A stretch of 64,000 nt of DNA, from assembly GCA_900315105.1 (NCBI GenBank), contig OMXX01000002.1, positions 160,640-224,639 of the forward strand. Reading direction: 5' to 3'. The DNA comes from an uncultured Prevotellaceae bacterium (GTDB lineage: Bacteria > Bacteroidota > Bacteroidia > Bacteroidales > Bacteroidaceae). A program made the position numbers and the translations under genes. How positions within the stretch are numbered: the first letter of the stretch is position 1; every line of letters starts with the position of its first letter. The notes below the pieces were generated by a model, which did no database searches, was not told where the DNA came from, and saw only the letters and a list, made by a program, of their open reading frames with translations. Positions 63,750-64,000 of the stretch are shown here, piece after piece.

Positions 63750-63942
63750 TTTCTACTTTCGAGAGTTGATGAAATTAGGTTGCAAAGGTAATTATCGTGC
63801 CTACATATACCCAAGGTGATCCGTTGGTATGTCTCAAAATCTCCACACCGAACGGGTTGTATTTGGAGCCATAACCTTGTGCTTATGGTCACGACACCTT
63901 GTGAAGCAACATAATTTCTAATCACTCCCGAAAGTAGAGAAA
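63750..63942. other. Putative invertible promoter segment bounded by imperfect inverted repeats
   Basis: The left repeat (63750-63783) contains TACTTTCGAGAGT, GAAATTA and GTTGC. The right repeat (63906-63942), read on the minus strand, contains TACTTTCGGGAGT, GAAATTA and GTTGC in the same order. About 122 bp lie between them. The only good promoter in the segment points left (-7 box at 63790-63783), just inside the left repeat. Inversion would place it just inside the right repeat, pointing at the ATG at 63974. A tyrosine recombinase gene lies directly upstream. I see no supportable gene between 63521 and 63749. Confidence 0.6.
63783..63814 (-). promoter_or_regulatory. Leftward promoter inside the putative invertible segment
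   Basis: On the minus strand CTTG (63814-63811) and TACCTTTG (63790-63783) are 20 bp apart. It faces away from the downstream gene, which would be the OFF state for that gene. Confidence 0.65.
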
Positions 63943-63973
63943 TCTACAGTAGGGAAATAAAAACTTCAAGATT

Positions 63974-64000
63974 ATGGCAAATATCGCAACAACCAACTAC
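63974..64000 (+). CDS. Start of an unidentified gene (leaves the window)
   Basis: An ATG at 63974 opens MANIATTNY before the window ends. It stands 31 nt after the right inverted repeat and could be the gene controlled by the promoter switch. Nine residues are too few to identify it. That it is a real start is inferred from position. Confidence 0.45.

Overview
The window comes from a member of the Bacteroidetes, most likely Prevotellaceae. At least a dozen genes are preceded by the phylum's promoter signature, a -7 box TAnnTTTG, often with a TTTG -33 box 18-21 bp upstream. Purine-rich Shine-Dalgarno sites are almost absent. Several protein types are also typical of Prevotella and Bacteroides: a Fibrobacter-succinogenes-type paralogous domain, a secreted protein ending in a YDLQGRKV...GIYIVNGKK tail, a DUF1846 protein, EttA, and an alpha-only acyl-CoA synthetase.

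Layout. 0-3.8 kb: 3' end of gap, miaA, a lipid-kinase-like gene and a lipoprotein. 4-9 kb: a glycogen operon (GH133 debranching enzyme, GT4-type glycogen synthase, GH57 amylase with a histone-like tail) with its own promoter and terminator. 9-12.5 kb: a small accessory island with an XRE regulator pair, a HigB/HigA-like toxin-antitoxin module and a dense cluster of palindromic repeats. 12.5-20.6 kb: GH2 glycosidase, phosphopantetheinyl transferase, LacI regulator and malQ. 21-31 kb: two paralogous outer-membrane barrels, a secreted discoidin-like protein, an ABC operon with three paralogous membrane proteins and a GntR regulator, a TraB/GumN protein and an M16 protease. 31-47.7 kb: mostly housekeeping (DUF1846, ettA, an MGMT-like gene, 2-hydroxyacid dehydrogenase, CobW GTPase, GT26 glycosyltransferase, IMPase, galE, hrpB, acyl-CoA synthetase alpha, TonB). 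48.7-54 kb: carB, a low-molecular-weight phosphatase, a TPR protein and a flavodoxin-fold reductase. 54-61.4 kb: a GIY-YIG protein, a permease remnant, a secreted-protein operon containing a 51-residue gene, pyruvate kinase, GH25 lysozyme and DUF4359. 61.7-64 kb: tRNA-Ser(TGA), then a tyrosine recombinase and what looks like an invertible promoter in front of a gene that leaves the window. This is the left end of an integrated element.

Carbon storage is the main metabolic theme. The glycogen operon, the malQ/LacI pair, galE, gap and pyk together cover glycogen turnover, galactose entry and lower glycolysis.

The intergenic DNA is unusually structured. Eight intergenic loci carry arrays with exact 11-nt periodicity although their unit sequences differ. 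A second set has 7-nt periodicity; one of these is a 299-bp element closed by perfect 29-bp inverted repeats, and another lies in frame inside miaA. A related palindromic segment sits in frame inside malQ. Five copies of a promoter-proximal hairpin at three loci show base-pair covariation in the outer stem. Four copies of nested palindromes around a GCCCTGAAAGGGC core and two MITE-like elements with AACGTGAGTTCGA termini complete the set. These repeat families and the putative promoter switch are the best candidates for undescribed biology here. All calls were made by reading the sequence; no database search was possible.
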